Source: Siphonodentalium dalli (lineage: Eukaryota > Mollusca > Scaphopoda > Gadilida > Siphonodentaliidae). Taken from it: DNA of 64,000 nt. The stretch covers positions 23,190,987 to 23,254,986 of the forward strand of contig CP136063.1 in the NCBI GenBank assembly GCA_032622095.1. The letters are read 5' to 3'. Each line of letters opens with the position of its first letter. Position 1 is the first letter of the stretch. This document shows positions 43,859-54,794 of this stretch, in pieces. The notes below the pieces were generated by a model that saw only the letters and a list, made by a program, of their open reading frames with translations, made no database searches and was not told the origin of the DNA. Both the position numbers and the translations under genes were made by a program.

Positions 43859-45641
43859 GAGACCTTTCGCATCCTCACGTTTACGATTACGAATACGGAT
43901 AGCTATTCGTAGTCGTAAGTCTATCCGTATGGCCAAAAAGTCCTTTCGCAAAACGAGTACGCGTAAGAGTTTTGACGAACACGTACGATCATTATTTCGT
44001 ACCACTTTTACAACTCAAAGCGTGTGTTTGGTATACAGTCCCTTAATACTTCACTTATCGTCTCATTTGCAACAATGCGATTATCATGACCTGCTAATAT
44101 TGTCAATAATTCGACCAGTCACAACGTACGACCCGGGATTCTCGTGATATATTGTGGCAATACAGGTATAAATGCCAGGTCATATGTGGTGGAAATTCAG
44201 TTCGTTGTTAGCATGGATGACCGGATAGACGTTATGCTGATGGGGAAGAGGGGTTCCTGAATTTGGACCTCACATCAACCACGACGCCATCGTTCAAGCC
44301 CCTTCAAGTCCGCGAGTTGATTTCAATGCGATTTCGGCTTCACCTCTTTGGGTTTAGGAAATCCGACATAAGGTTGGTGAGCTCGTTGATGTGCATCACT
44401 TCTGATGTGTTACTACCAAATCGAAACAAAGTCGACACGGTAGAAGCGATGTGCATCAAGTTGCTTTTTTGTCAGATATTTGACAAACCGGCAAAATTTC
44501 GTTGCACAAAATGTTGATAAATAACAGGTTTTGGGCAATTTTATAATATAGTTCACTGTGGTTAGCATTAATTTTGAGCAATTACTCGATTCTGATAACA
44601 GAAGCGGCATTTCAAAAAAAATTGTTGTTGGAATCTGATGATATGGGGACATCTAATCGGATTGAGTACCTTTAAATGCCGCATTTGTGCATGTTCTTTA
44701 AATTAAAAATAAATGCAAAGAACAAACCTGACAGAGACTGCTGAGCTCTGGTGATGTCGGTGGGTGTGCCAAATATTCTTTTAGTTATGGTTCAGGAGCA
44801 GAAATTACTACTTACCAGTTGAATCGGGATCCAGGGTATGTTCAGATTACTCAGACAGAGTACTTTATGTAACTTAGAACTCGGTTATGAATTCCATGTA
44901 ATTTTAAAATCGGTTATGAATTCCATGTAATTTTAAAATGCCCTGCATTACAGACTCTACGAGAGAGATATATAAAACCCAACTTCTACCGAAAACCGAA
45001 TATTATTAAATTGAATGAACTATTCAATTCGGGAAAGGGGAAGAGAACACAAAATCTTTCACTATTCATTAATAGGGTTATGCCATTATTTAGGCTCTCC
45101 TGATGCATTCTATAACTGCATACGCTAGGACACCACCATGGGTTGTTGAATTAAATAATTGTTGAATTTCACTATATAATGTGTACTATCTTGCACATAA
45201 TAATCACTCAAAACTCCTCATGCATCGCACACTATATACTGTATTTTTGGCGACTGGTTTCATAGTGCACTCTTACTGTAAAGTTTTCTGTCGCAGCCAT
45301 GGCAGCTATGGCTATCCGTTGTGAATAGCGATCTTATTTCGCGGGAAGCTCGTGATTCACGACGACGAGTACAGTGATTGACAATCTAAACAGCACATCG
45401 AGGTCGTAGCTCAATACAACTGGATGGTGTACATGATATACATATACAGTCTCGAACGGAGTAGAGTGATATATTGCAGAAAATAAATTTCAGGTGTTAT
45501 TTGAGCTTATTAGAAACCATGAAATCGTAACCGTCATTACGGATAGTAAAATACGAGAACGATTAGAAAGTACACAAAGGTTGGTGACGTAGTACCCTAT
45601 CCGTATCCGTAATCGTAAACGTGAGTTTTGCGAAAGGTCTC
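43859..45641. mobile_element. PIF/Harbinger-like element, degenerate
   Basis: A 1783 bp segment with inverted termini GAGACCTTTCGCATCCTCAC / GTGAGTTTTGCGAAAGGTCTC, continued inward by GTTTACGATTACG..TACGGATAG arms. TAATA directly flanks both ends (43854-43858 and 45642-45646), compatible with the short A/T-rich target of PIF/Harbinger elements. It contains a broken transposase start. Tandem pairs (ATCGGTTATGAATTCCATGT at 44881 and 44914) lie inside. Confidence 0.72.
44214..44517 (+). pseudogene. PIF/Harbinger transposase N-terminal remnant
   Basis: A frame from ATG 44214 (MDDRIDVMLMGKR) hits a stop; after a shift the frame continues PSFKPLQVRELISMRFRLHL, FGFRKSDIRLVSSLMC, then LLPNRNKVDTVEAMCIKLL. 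The F.FRK.DI..L...L......NR.KV...EA.CI.L pattern is the N-terminal region typical of HARBI1-type transposases. The catalytic DDE region is absent and the frame ends soon after, so it is non-functional. Family assignment is from pattern memory. Confidence 0.55.
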
Positions 45642-45720
45642 TAATAAGTTCAACATACGACACAGCACATCATAACTGAATAAAGGTTGTTTTATTTCTT
45701 ATTTGTTGGATTTTCCCCAG

Positions 45721-45795
45721 ATGGATCAACATTCTTATGCTAGACATACGGATGGTCCAAAGAAAAAGATGTCGACAACTCGTGGCCAGCGATGA
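45721..45795 (+). CDS. SH2-tailed myosin, candidate terminal exon A
   Basis: A strong acceptor (TTGGATTTTCCCCAG) precedes a phase-0 frame that fits exon 11: MDQHSYARHTDGPKKKMSTT then RGQR and TGA. The exon end is repeated in ~55 bp tandem copies within the downstream sequence. No AATAAA is seen before the MITE that begins at 45981, though that MITE itself supplies AAATAAAG at about 46016. It is therefore either a last exon or a decaying one; see the alternative at 58417. Confidence 0.5.
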   Translation: MDQHSYARHTDGPKKKMSTTRGQR

Positions 45796-45972
45796 TTTTG
45801 TAAAGAGGGTTCAAAGAAGAAATTATCTACAACTTGCAGCCAGCGATCGATGATTTTGTAGAGGGCCCAAAGAAGAAATTATCCACAAAGCATATAGCCA
45901 ATGGTGGTTTCATAAAGAGCGTCCAAAGAAGAAATTATCCACAAGTCATCGCCAGTGACGATTCTGTTACAT
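45751..45972 (+). repeat. ~55 bp tandem copies of the terminal exon A end, 4 units
   Basis: Units share GGTCCAAAGAA.AA.AT, TCCACAA and GCCAG.GATGATTTTGTA. The first includes the coding end and stop; the next three diverge increasingly. CAAAGAAGAAATTATC is the best preserved part. Confidence 0.85.
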
Positions 45973-45980
45973 ATGAGTCA

Positions 45981-46380
45981 TTAACCCTTTACCCAACAAA
46001 CCGGCCAAAACCGGCCAAATAAAGCTTCAACAGCCTAAAATATATTCGGTCTGTCTCAATAGAACCATACAAATATGGATATCATTGGAACCGGCTCCTT
46101 GAGCACATTGTGATAGTTACAGTTATGCCCTGTGCCAATGCATTCTCTTATATATGCGAGTCGACCATAGGTCGCCTCGCATATATAAGAGAATGCATTG
46201 GCCTAAAAAAAATCTTTTTTTAACACTTTTTACCATTTTTTCTTACATTCTTTAACAATTTTATAATTTTTAATGTGTTAAGCCAATGCATTCTCTTATA
46301 TATGCGAGGCGACCTATGGTCGACTCGCATATATAAGAGAATGCATTGGCACAGGGCCGTTCTGTTGGGTAAAGGGTTAA
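45981..46380. mobile_element. MITE, TTAACCCTTTACCCAACA family, reference-like copy
   Basis: A 400 bp copy with complete long left arm and short right arm, two core hairpins (46135-46201, 46282-46350) and flanking TCA/TGA next to the TTAA ends. It can serve as the family consensus in this window. Confidence 0.9.
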
Positions 46381-46519
46381 TGATCTACGTGAGAATCTGA
46401 CAAGAATCAGAATCATTATTCCTGCTTTTGATTCTCATAAAAGCAGCTGATTTGCTGTAGAAATGCTACAATTTGATATGTTGCAAATTTTTATGGATTT
46501 TAAGGCCTGGTTTCTGAAC

Positions 46520-48040
46520 TCCAGGATGTTGTTAAGGTGATCACCATGGTAACTTGAGAACCGAACACTGTATCTGATCCAGGATGTTGTTACGGTGATC
46601 ACCATGGTAACTCGTATGTAGTGATGCGGACCGGACCGCTTTTTGCCACCGGTCCGGTACTCTCCGGTCCGGTCCACTATTTTACTTCAGTTATAATAAA
46701 CTATCGCGAATATTATTGCGTATTTGCCGTCATATCAATTAGCAACAATGTATTGTCGCATTGAAGTGGTTAATATCTATTAAACATTTGATATCACGAA
46801 AACAATGTATAGATGTACATTGTACATGTCACTTTCCTTATAATGAAAGTGCCAGTGTGGGCGGCCGCCTGATTTGATGTCCAACGCTATGTAGCACCCT
46901 ACCAATGCGACAAACATGCAACTGAATGAGTAATTGAGTATGGAACTATTTGTCATAAACAGTGTAACATGGCATCAACTAATCAATTTGGATGGATATC
47001 GAATTGAGTATTCTATTGTTTTTCACAGTTATAATTATCGAAGAAACATGCAAACCACATTACATAGTACATACACAAGACAGTCACATTAATCCAATAG
47101 TATAGTAGTTGTACTTAGCCTAGGTATTAAAAACTCAAATGAGTCTTAAATGGTGTTACTTTATTTTATTCCCATTTATTATAGCCTAGGTATATAACTG
47201 TAATTGTCAGGACTATACAATCAGCCATCACAATCTCCAAGACTCCAATATTAATGTAGTAGTCATATTAGTACACATTTGTATAATTGTCATCAGTATA
47301 GCTATTTCGTTTAAATTTCAATTTAATGAAAATAAGTATGATACGAATAATGCATACGATCAGTTGAGTGCCATGTTAGATTGGTTATAACACATTCTGG
47401 CCCTAGCTAGCTATATATCTGCCCAACACATTTAATTAGTGCATGTTCGCATTACTAGAAATAATATTATCGTTCCCAGTATATCCCACCAGAGACAGAC
47501 AATGATGCATACACTCGGCAAACAATGTAAGTTTTAACATGTATGGACTCATTGCAATGCACTGAACTCCAGTAACCTTATAGGTTGTACTATACAGAGT
47601 AAAAACTTTTAGAAAACAGAGAATTAATTAACATATAGCCTATTACAGGTGGACCGGACCATTTTGGACCGGTCCAGGCATATGTACCGGACAGGAATGG
47701 CCTGGACCGGACCGGACTGGACCGCTTTGGCAGTGGACCGGACCACCCAAGGTCCGGTCCGCATCACTACGAGTCGTATCTGATCCAGGATGTTTATAAG
47801 GTGATCGCCATGGTAACTCGAGCGAGCACCGCATCTGATACAGGATGTTATTAAGGTGATCGCCATGGTAACTCATCTGATCCAGGATGTTTTTAAGGTG
47901 ATTGCTATGGTAACTCGTATCTGATCCAGGATGTTGTTAAGGTGATCGCCATGGTAACTAGAGTATTGAGCAACATATCTGATCCAGGATGTTGTTAAGG
48001 TGATCGCCATGGTAACTCATATCTGACCCAGGATTATGCC
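46520..48040 (+). repeat. ~45-50 bp minisatellite, split by an insertion
   Basis: GGATGTTGTTAAGGTGATCG CCATGGTAACTC followed by GTATCTGATCCA recurs about 2 times at 46520-46618 and 5-6 times at 47770-48040. The 1.15 kb element between interrupts one array. Confidence 0.88.
46619..47769. mobile_element. hAT-like element with CGGACCGGACCG termini
   Basis: Starts TAGTGATGCGGACCGGACCG and ends CGGTCCGGTCCGCATCACTA, perfect 20 bp inverted ends. Further CCGGTCC/GGACCGG clusters fill ~80 bp at the left end and ~120 bp at the right. The TAGTGATG start matches the element at 17299. A clear 8 bp target duplication is not evident. The AT-rich centre has no coding frame. Confidence 0.82.
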
Positions 48041-48905
48041 ATTATTGGGTTTAGATTGTAAAACGGACAAACATCAAACTTTAGTTGTTGAGCTACCGAC
48101 TGTCAGCTGATTCGTGTGATCGCCAGACAGATGATCCTGTTGTGACGACACTATTTTATATCATTCTTAGTTCATGTGATAACTTCTAACTTGTAGCAAA
48201 CACAATAACATTGTTTACATGATCATGTGTGCCACCCATTGCCCAATCCACTATCCGTGAATTAATTTCATAACGTCTTGTACACAAAAATTCGTAGTTT
48301 ATTTTATGGCTCCAGCAATAAATTAAATTTATATCAAATTATTTACTTTGATTTTAAGATAACCTATTAACCTGTACATTTACAGAATACATATTTGACT
48401 CAAATTACTTAATTTTCTATATTATGTCGATATTAGATCGTTGTTATTACTGGGAATTTATTACAGTACCCCTTTAAAGGCCTTAGCAGTCGTGTCATCT
48501 GTGATTTATGTACGTAATATGGAATTTGATGCTTTAAACCTTCCATGACTGGAGCTTCTCAAAATTTTGCGAAAACCCTGTGTCAATGCATTCTCTTTTA
48601 TATGCGAGTCTCCCATAGGGAGCCTCGCATATATAAGAGTATATATGTATACATAGTTTATAGTTTTAATATTTAACTTGGATTTAGATATTCTCATTAG
48701 TCGATATCTTTCCTTTTATTTATCCGCAATTGAATAAGTCTGAAGGAGCTCTTGAATATTTACATTAATATACATAGTTTAAATCTTGAGTTACATGTAA
48801 TTGTCCTTAACTATGAAGAACAAGCAGTTGGAGTGTTCGGAAATAATAGTTGAATGCATAATATACTTGTAATACTTTGTTAAGTGCATAATAAACCTTT
48901 TATAC

Positions 48906-49285
48906 TTTGTTAACGTAAAGGTACTCAATCCGATAAGACGCCCTTAAATTACTATTTCTTTCGTTTCTGGAGTTAAAAATACTTTATTTGGGCCAGAAGC
49001 ACGAGGTAAAATGGACGGTCTTGCAGATAAAGATGGATAACTATAAAACCAAGCGGTAATAACAACCATTTGATTTTAGAGTTATCCATCTTTATCTGCA
49101 AACCATCCGTTTGACTTCGTGCTTCTGGCCCACAAACAATTGAAATAACAAATGTCAAAAATTTATATTTGATCAATTTGAGCTTTGATGGGTGGTAGGT
49201 TCCTCAACTCGATTCAAATATTTTTTACCCCTGAAGCCAAAGAAATAGTAATTTAGGCGTGTCTGAATGGGATTGAGTACCTTCA
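48906..49285. repeat. fold-back element, GGTACTCAATCCGATAA family
   Basis: Left AAAGGTACTCAATCCGATAA and right GATTGAGTACCTT ends are inverted. An inner pair AGATAAAGATGGATAACT / AGTTATCCATCTTTATCT flanks a short loop. A TTAACCC-type half element lies upstream at 48534-48645. 48041-48530 shows no recognised feature. Confidence 0.75.
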
Positions 49286-49560
49286 ATATTGATTCCATTT
49301 GAACAAATGAATCCAAAGTGGTTTCTCTGCCTGAAGTCTGCTGAACATATAAAATGAAGAATAGTCCATTATAGTCAGTTCAGTATAACCAAAGGAGATC
49401 TGAAAACTTACTCTATTTTTATATAGTTTTATAGTTTTGTTGAATCATGACTGATATATCTGTTAATAAATTAATATAATGATAACAATTCTTGTCTGTT
49501 CTCAAATGTATCCCTGCCATTAAGGAGTATTTAGATGAGTCTGTTTCGTAAAACTTGTCT

Positions 49561-50326
49561 TAAGACCCCCACACACTTGAGCAATCAAGCTAAGCAAATG
49601 TGACTCGTGTTCCCCGCAGACTTGAGCAATTCGGCTCAGCACTCTGATTCCAGGCCCTATCGCGTGATTTTCTATCACCAGAAACATATAAATTGATACC
49701 TGCCCCTCCCCTGTACCCACCCACCATGTCAGGTTTATTTTCAATAATGGCGAGGGTCAAATTTGTCTATGCCTTCATTAATCTGCTTCGGTGACAAGAA
49801 AATACAGATATTCAAAATAAGTGCCTACAGTAATGCCCTAAGTAATTTACTCTTTAAGTTAACTACAGCAGAATTATGGGTAACTTTTCAGGATTTAGTC
49901 GTAAAAATGGCAACAAGTCATATTTCCGACTAAATCCTGAAAAGTTACCCATAATTCTGATGTGATTAAGGAGTCGATTATTTAGGGCATTACTGTAAAT
50001 GTCAGTCACATTCCAAACCGAATTGGTTTATTCCAGATTGAGTTGTACAGACATCATCATGCATTTGAAGGAGAACAATTTTGTCATCAAAAACTGGTTG
50101 TATGGACATTCTTTTCCATCCTGCTTTGCTGAGCAATATTTCTCGCGTACCCTGCAGATGTGAGCAATCCGGCTCACGACACAACAAAATATCAAACATG
50201 CTTGATGCGTGAGGCTGATTGCTCGCGAGTCCGATTGCTCAGCAAAATCACCCCCGCAGACTTGAGCAATCCGGCTCGCAAGCAATATTACTTAGCTCGA
50301 TTGCTCAAGTGTGCGCGGCCGGGCCT
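49561..50326. mobile_element. element with CACACTTGAGCAATC termini and internal GAGCAATCCGGCTC repeats
   Basis: Left CACACACTTGAGCAATCAAG and right CTCGATTGCTCAAGTGTGCG are inverted; the next module GCAGACTTGAGCAAT(C/T)CGGCTC occurs on both sides and several more times. A TAATGCCC-family fold-back (49827-49999) is nested inside. The sequence does not code for protein. Confidence 0.7.
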
Positions 50327-50363
50327 TTAAAGGCCCACTTAATTTTCGAATCACCAGATCACA

Positions 50364-50736
50364 TTAACCCTTTACCCAACAAACCGGCCAAAACCGGCCA
50401 AATAAAGCTTCAACAGCCTAAAATATCTTGGGTCTGTCTCAATAAAACCATACAAATATGGATATCATTGGAACCGGCTCATTGACCACATTGTGATGGT
50501 TATAGTTATGCCCTGTGCCAATGCATTCTCTTATATATGCGAGTCGACCATAGGTCGCCTCGCATATATAAGAGAATGCATTGGCCTAAAAAAAAATCTT
50601 TTTTTAACACTTTTTACCATTTTTTCTTACATTCTTTAACAATTTTATAATTTTTAATGTGTTAAGCCAATGCATTCTCTTATATATATATAAGAGAATG
50701 CATTGGCACAGGGCCCTTCTGTTGGGTAAAGGGTTA
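50364..50736. mobile_element. MITE, TTAACCCTTTACCCAACA family, second hairpin shortened
   Basis: The first core hairpin is full (50518-50584). The second has lost its loop and inner stem, leaving CCAATGCATTCTCTTATATA directly fused to TATAAGAGAATGCATTGG (50668-50706). Otherwise it is like 45981-46380. Confidence 0.88.
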
Positions 50737-51103
50737 AAGAACATATTCCATGTTATATACCATTTGAAAGAGGAAGCGTCACAACATTTTATTATTAACT
50801 GGGAATAAACTGGGAGCATGTTGTTTTTGTCAAGGTACCATGGTGTGTCCTGTATTTAATTTTGATTCTGACTGTAATATAAAGTCTATTATACTCAATG
50901 GAAGGGGAATAACTCTATCTCTTAGTTTGAATTCTGGTGCATTCTGGGTTGACAAGGGGGGGGGGAAGTCTTTGATGAATCTCTATCACTTGGTGGACAG
51001 TCCTAGGCCACAGCTGCTTCGTATTCTGGTGAAATATATATTTTTTTGGTTCCTCTTCCAAATGGTATATAATATGGAATAATGTTATCTGGGCATTCGA
51101 AAA

Positions 51104-51280
51104 TTAACCCTTTCAGTGCCAGGGGCCGATCTCATCGGACCTAAAAATAAAAAAAATGTCTGTTAAAGAATATAAGAAAAAATGATTAAAATTGTAAAAA
51201 ATTGTAAAAAATAATAAGAAATGATGAAAAATTGTTAGGCCAATGCATTCTCTTATATATGTGAGGCGACCTATGCTCAA
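51104..51280. mobile_element. truncated CAGTGCCAGGGGCCGAT family element
   Basis: TTAACCCTTTCAGTGCCAGG, the A-rich spacer and the first arm of one core hairpin up to GAGGCGACCTATG are present. The sequence then departs at the hairpin loop, the same breakpoint as in two other copies. Confidence 0.75.
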
Positions 51281-51499
51281 ACATTCCACTACTGAGTATG
51301 AATTGATCACCTGCGCTTTGTAAGGTTTGAGCAATCGTTTCTAAAAAATTAACACTGAATTCCCCATTCAAATATTGCCATTATACCTCCCTCTTAATGC
51401 ACTCAACGAGAGATTCAACTTGTGACAATGCAGCGCAATCCCTTTATTAGGAATTTTGGAAAGGACCCGGCAGGATTTGGAACGGGCGTAGCCCCTCCC

Positions 51500-52508
51500 C
51501 TACAACCAACTTTGGAAATTTTGGATGGGGTCATGGGAATGAGATACGTTGCGTATGACAGGATGAACATGAAATGGAAATGATCTTATTTTGATTTTTT
51601 TTTCTTTGGTTTCTTTTTGTTTGTTGTTGTTGTTGGTAGTAGAGGCCACAGTGAACTGGTGGCTGAGAGCTGTGTTGCTGACTGTTCTATAGTTCTGTAT
51701 TTTTAGAACAGCTCTTCTACTTGTGCCCTCAACTCTGCCGCCGACCGTGGAATGTGGAATGGAGACGGCAGAGCTGCTGCTGGTGTTGTTGGACGAGGGG
51801 GAGATGGAGGACACCGGGTCGTTGTGGTACTCCGGTGTCCGTGGTGGTAGGGTGTCCATCTCAACGTCAAAGCTGTTGGCAGGCACGTCCGGTGGCATCG
51901 GCGTCCCTATCTCCGCATGCCTCAATGTCCACAGCCGGGACATCCGGTGTGACTTCGGCGTCCCTGCTAGCTTGTGCAACGTCGACGACGTCTAGATCAG
52001 CAGCCAATTGGGTGGCTGGATGTCTCAGCTCGCCCCTGTATCCACTTGGCCCTTCTGCCAGCGTCCCTTCTCTTCCTGGAGGGGATCTTCTTCCCCCGCG
52101 TCGTCTTCTGCTTCTGATCGCTGATATCTTCATACCAGATGGTAGGTCGCTGGTGGGTGTCAGTTTCCAAGTTACCGCCAGCAGGCAGAGGGTACTGCTG
52201 GAGCAATCTAGTGGTCCACGGACAGATGCACGAAGCCTTCCTTAGCCTGGAGCAGTGTCCAGCTAAGGGTATCAACAACGTGCAATCTGTCCAAGGCGGC
52301 TAACAAAGAAGAGGGGATTAACTCCATAATCCTCTGCCAGGTCCATAAACAGCTCACGCCGAATCGCTCGGGCGGCTAAGTTCTTTTCAGAACGACCACA
52401 AAACTCACAGGCGATCCGGCGGGAACAGCGACAAGAGACAAAGCAAGCATTGCGACTTTCCCGCTCAACCACCGGCTGGCGAATGAATATGATGTCCGAG
52501 CAACGCAA
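51500..52508 (-). pseudogene. GC-rich coding-like block, minus strand, unknown product
   Basis: Between about 51690 and 52520 the sequence is clearly GC-rich against an AT-rich background and open on the minus strand in successive, overlapping frames: 52508-52272 (starts MRCSDIIFIRQPVVERES, with C..C-type cysteines, then RRELFMDLAEDYGVNPLFFV), 52278-51997 and 52133-51867 (basic RSRRRRGGRR, acidic end), and 51979-51500 (Pro/Ser/Thr-rich, DVPANSFDVEMDTLPPRTPE). No single frame spans it, so there are introns or frameshifts. A CATATCATATAAGG box lies upstream on this strand. It may be a domesticated or dying mobile-element gene. I do not recognise the family. Confidence 0.35.
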
Positions 52509-52898
52509 GCCCCAAACGCCGCAAACCTTATATGATATGGAAGCATGTGCGTCATGATGTCATAGTGGTTGTTGTTTTAAATCGATCATAGAAGGTCGCT
52601 TAGTCTGCAAAGCGAAGAAAAATTGACTTGTATTTATGAGAATGAAGCTTAATGTTTTTGAATTTTGAAGATTGAATTAATTTGAAATATTTCATTTGTT
52701 CCAATATCAAATTTATTAGCTACAATAGGAAGCTCTGCATTATAACGCAACGGATGTGTGCAAACGATTCAACAGCCCTTCCAGTGAGGAAAACACATCG
52801 AGAGCACTTATTTTCTCCCGCAAATCGGAAGATGGGTGTAATTGCACCTGTAATATAATCATAAGTTGGGATTTTCTCAAGAAAATGCCACAATTGAT

Positions 52899-53045
52899 AG
52901 ACCTACATGTATATATGATAGACCTACATGTATATATGATAGACCTACATCTATATATGATAGACCTACATGTATATATGATAGACCTACGTGTATATAT
53001 GATAGACCTACATGTATATATGATAGACCTACATGTATATATGTC
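52899..53045 (+). repeat. 21 bp minisatellite, 7 units
   Basis: GACCTACATGTATATATGAT A repeats with three single changes. The three-fold period opens frames in both directions; they are not genes. Confidence 0.95.
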
Positions 53046-53201
53046 CATTTCACATGCCTATAATTGAACTCAGATGAGAAAGATAACATTAAAATAATTC
53101 AATATTGAATCAGCGCTCAGTCACCATGAGCATTGTGACAAGAAAGACCAGTGCAAATTATAACACCCGGGAATTAAATATTGAGAGTGCATATATATAT
53201 A

Positions 53202-53362
53202 CACAGAACGACACGATGTGTAAATGGGTTTGTCGATACGGCACGAGTGCTGTCGCGGAAGGATAGAACGAGAGCCGCTTGCGCCTCGAGATCTATCATT
53301 CCGCGACAGCACGAGTGCCGTATCGAAAAAAACATTTACACATCGTGTCGTTCTGTGTTTAT
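53202..53362. mobile_element. ~160 bp perfect-stem fold-back
   Basis: ACACAGAACGACACGATGTG, then TAAATG..TTGTCGATACGG and CACGAGTGCTGTCGCGGAA, are followed after a ~35 bp loop by the inverted series ending ACATCGTGTCGTTCTGTGT. Arms of ~65 bp are nearly perfect. It ends in CTGTGTTTATTACACGC, and a related AAGCGTGTAATAAATACGG lies at 53582. Confidence 0.85.
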
Positions 53363-53748
53363 TACACGCTTCGCGTCCTAGAATCCGTGCATTAAAAATA
53401 CAGGATTAGAAGGTTTATTTAGGCTCATACAGGGCGTGTTTGTCATGTGTGATGATTCTTTTATTTAAATAGTTCCAGTTTCATGATTGAGACGAACGTC
53501 ATGTACGTCATTTTACGTCAACGAGATGCGTATACGGATTTGTAAATATGGAACAGCAATAACACTGTACTTCTAGGAACAAGCGTGTAATAAATACGGG
53601 TGCGAGTGCAATCACTCCTGTCTCGTGGGAAGGACTTGTTCAACGGATCAACACAACACAACGCAGTCATCTAAATGCAACCATCTAAATGCAACCATCC
53701 AATTGAAATATGAGTTTTTTGGATTTGGAAACATTTTCAAACATTCAT

Positions 53749-54189
53749 TTAACCCTTTACCCAACAGAACGGCCCTATGCCAATGCATTCTCTTATATAT
53801 GCGAGTCGACCATAGGTCGCCTCGCATATATAAGAGATTGCATTGGCTTAACACATATTAAAAATGATAAAATTGTCAAAGAATGTAGAAAAATATTATA
53901 AAAATTGTTAAAAAATGTAAGAAAAAATTATAAAATTGTTAAAAAATGTAAGAAAAAATGGTAAAAAGTGTTTTTTAGGCCAATGCATTCTATTATATAT
54001 GCGAGGCGACCTATGGTCGACTCGCATATATAAGAGAATGCATTGGCACAAGGCATAACTGTAACCATCACAATGTGGTCAATGAACCGGTTCCAATGAT
54101 ATCCATATTTGTATGGTGTTATTGAGACAGACTGAAGATATTTTAGGCTGTTGAAGCTTTATTTGGGCGTTTGTTGGGTAAAGGGTTAA
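53749..54189. mobile_element. MITE, TTAACCCTTTACCCAACA family, inverted copy
   Basis: Same orientation as 2874-3326, with a short left arm, hairpins at 53778-53845 and 53977-54045, and the long arm at right ending GGGCGTTTGTTGGGTAAAGGGTTAA. The two copies share spacer details, so they are likely sister insertions. A short (ATT)n microsatellite follows at 54286-54326. Confidence 0.88.
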
Positions 54190-54283
54190 AACCACTTGAT
54201 GGTTTGCGCTTCAAAATATACCTAATAATATTTACTTTTTATTTTTTTTCGGTCGATAAATACACGAACTATCTTTCTACGAG

Positions 54284-54325
<42 letters not shown>

Positions 54326-54794
54326 GTCCCTGAAATATGCATTGAAGTCATAAAAAATACAACCTCGATCACAATGTTCAGGGCCAAAACAAAAACTCCC
54401 ATTTGTAGTCATCGGATTTTGCCCTTACCGAACTCTAATGATTTGTTTGTCGTCACTAAGCATTGCACTAGTATTCAAATGTTAAGAAAGTAATCATACT
54501 AGCGTTGACGCTCTATATTGGAGCAGCCAAATTGGTCATCAAACAGTAAGTACAAGAAAACCATAGTCAGAAATGGTAACGCCACCAAGATCGTATTATT
54601 AGCCATAAATATAAATAATAATACAATTATTCTATAAACTAGCTTTCAAATTTTATGCGGGAAATTTGCGTACTTCCATATTTCAAGTTTTCCCGTTTCT
54701 CGTGGCATACATTACTTTCATCAAACTGTCTTCTTTATTACACAAGCTGATTCACCCGGGCTGTTTCCCATCTGCTTTCCGGTGAAAGGTGCGA

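Noticed and set aside
50840..51082. 80-residue frame MVCPVFNFDSDCNIKS.. as a gene
   Set aside because: No domain, splice sites or codon bias; it contains a G-run and lies between two mobile elements.
51721..52245. 174-residue plus-strand frame in the GC-rich island
   Set aside because: Composition (Cys/Arg/Ser/Leu-rich) looks like the complement of a minus-strand coding region; no domain seen. Kept only as a minus-strand candidate.
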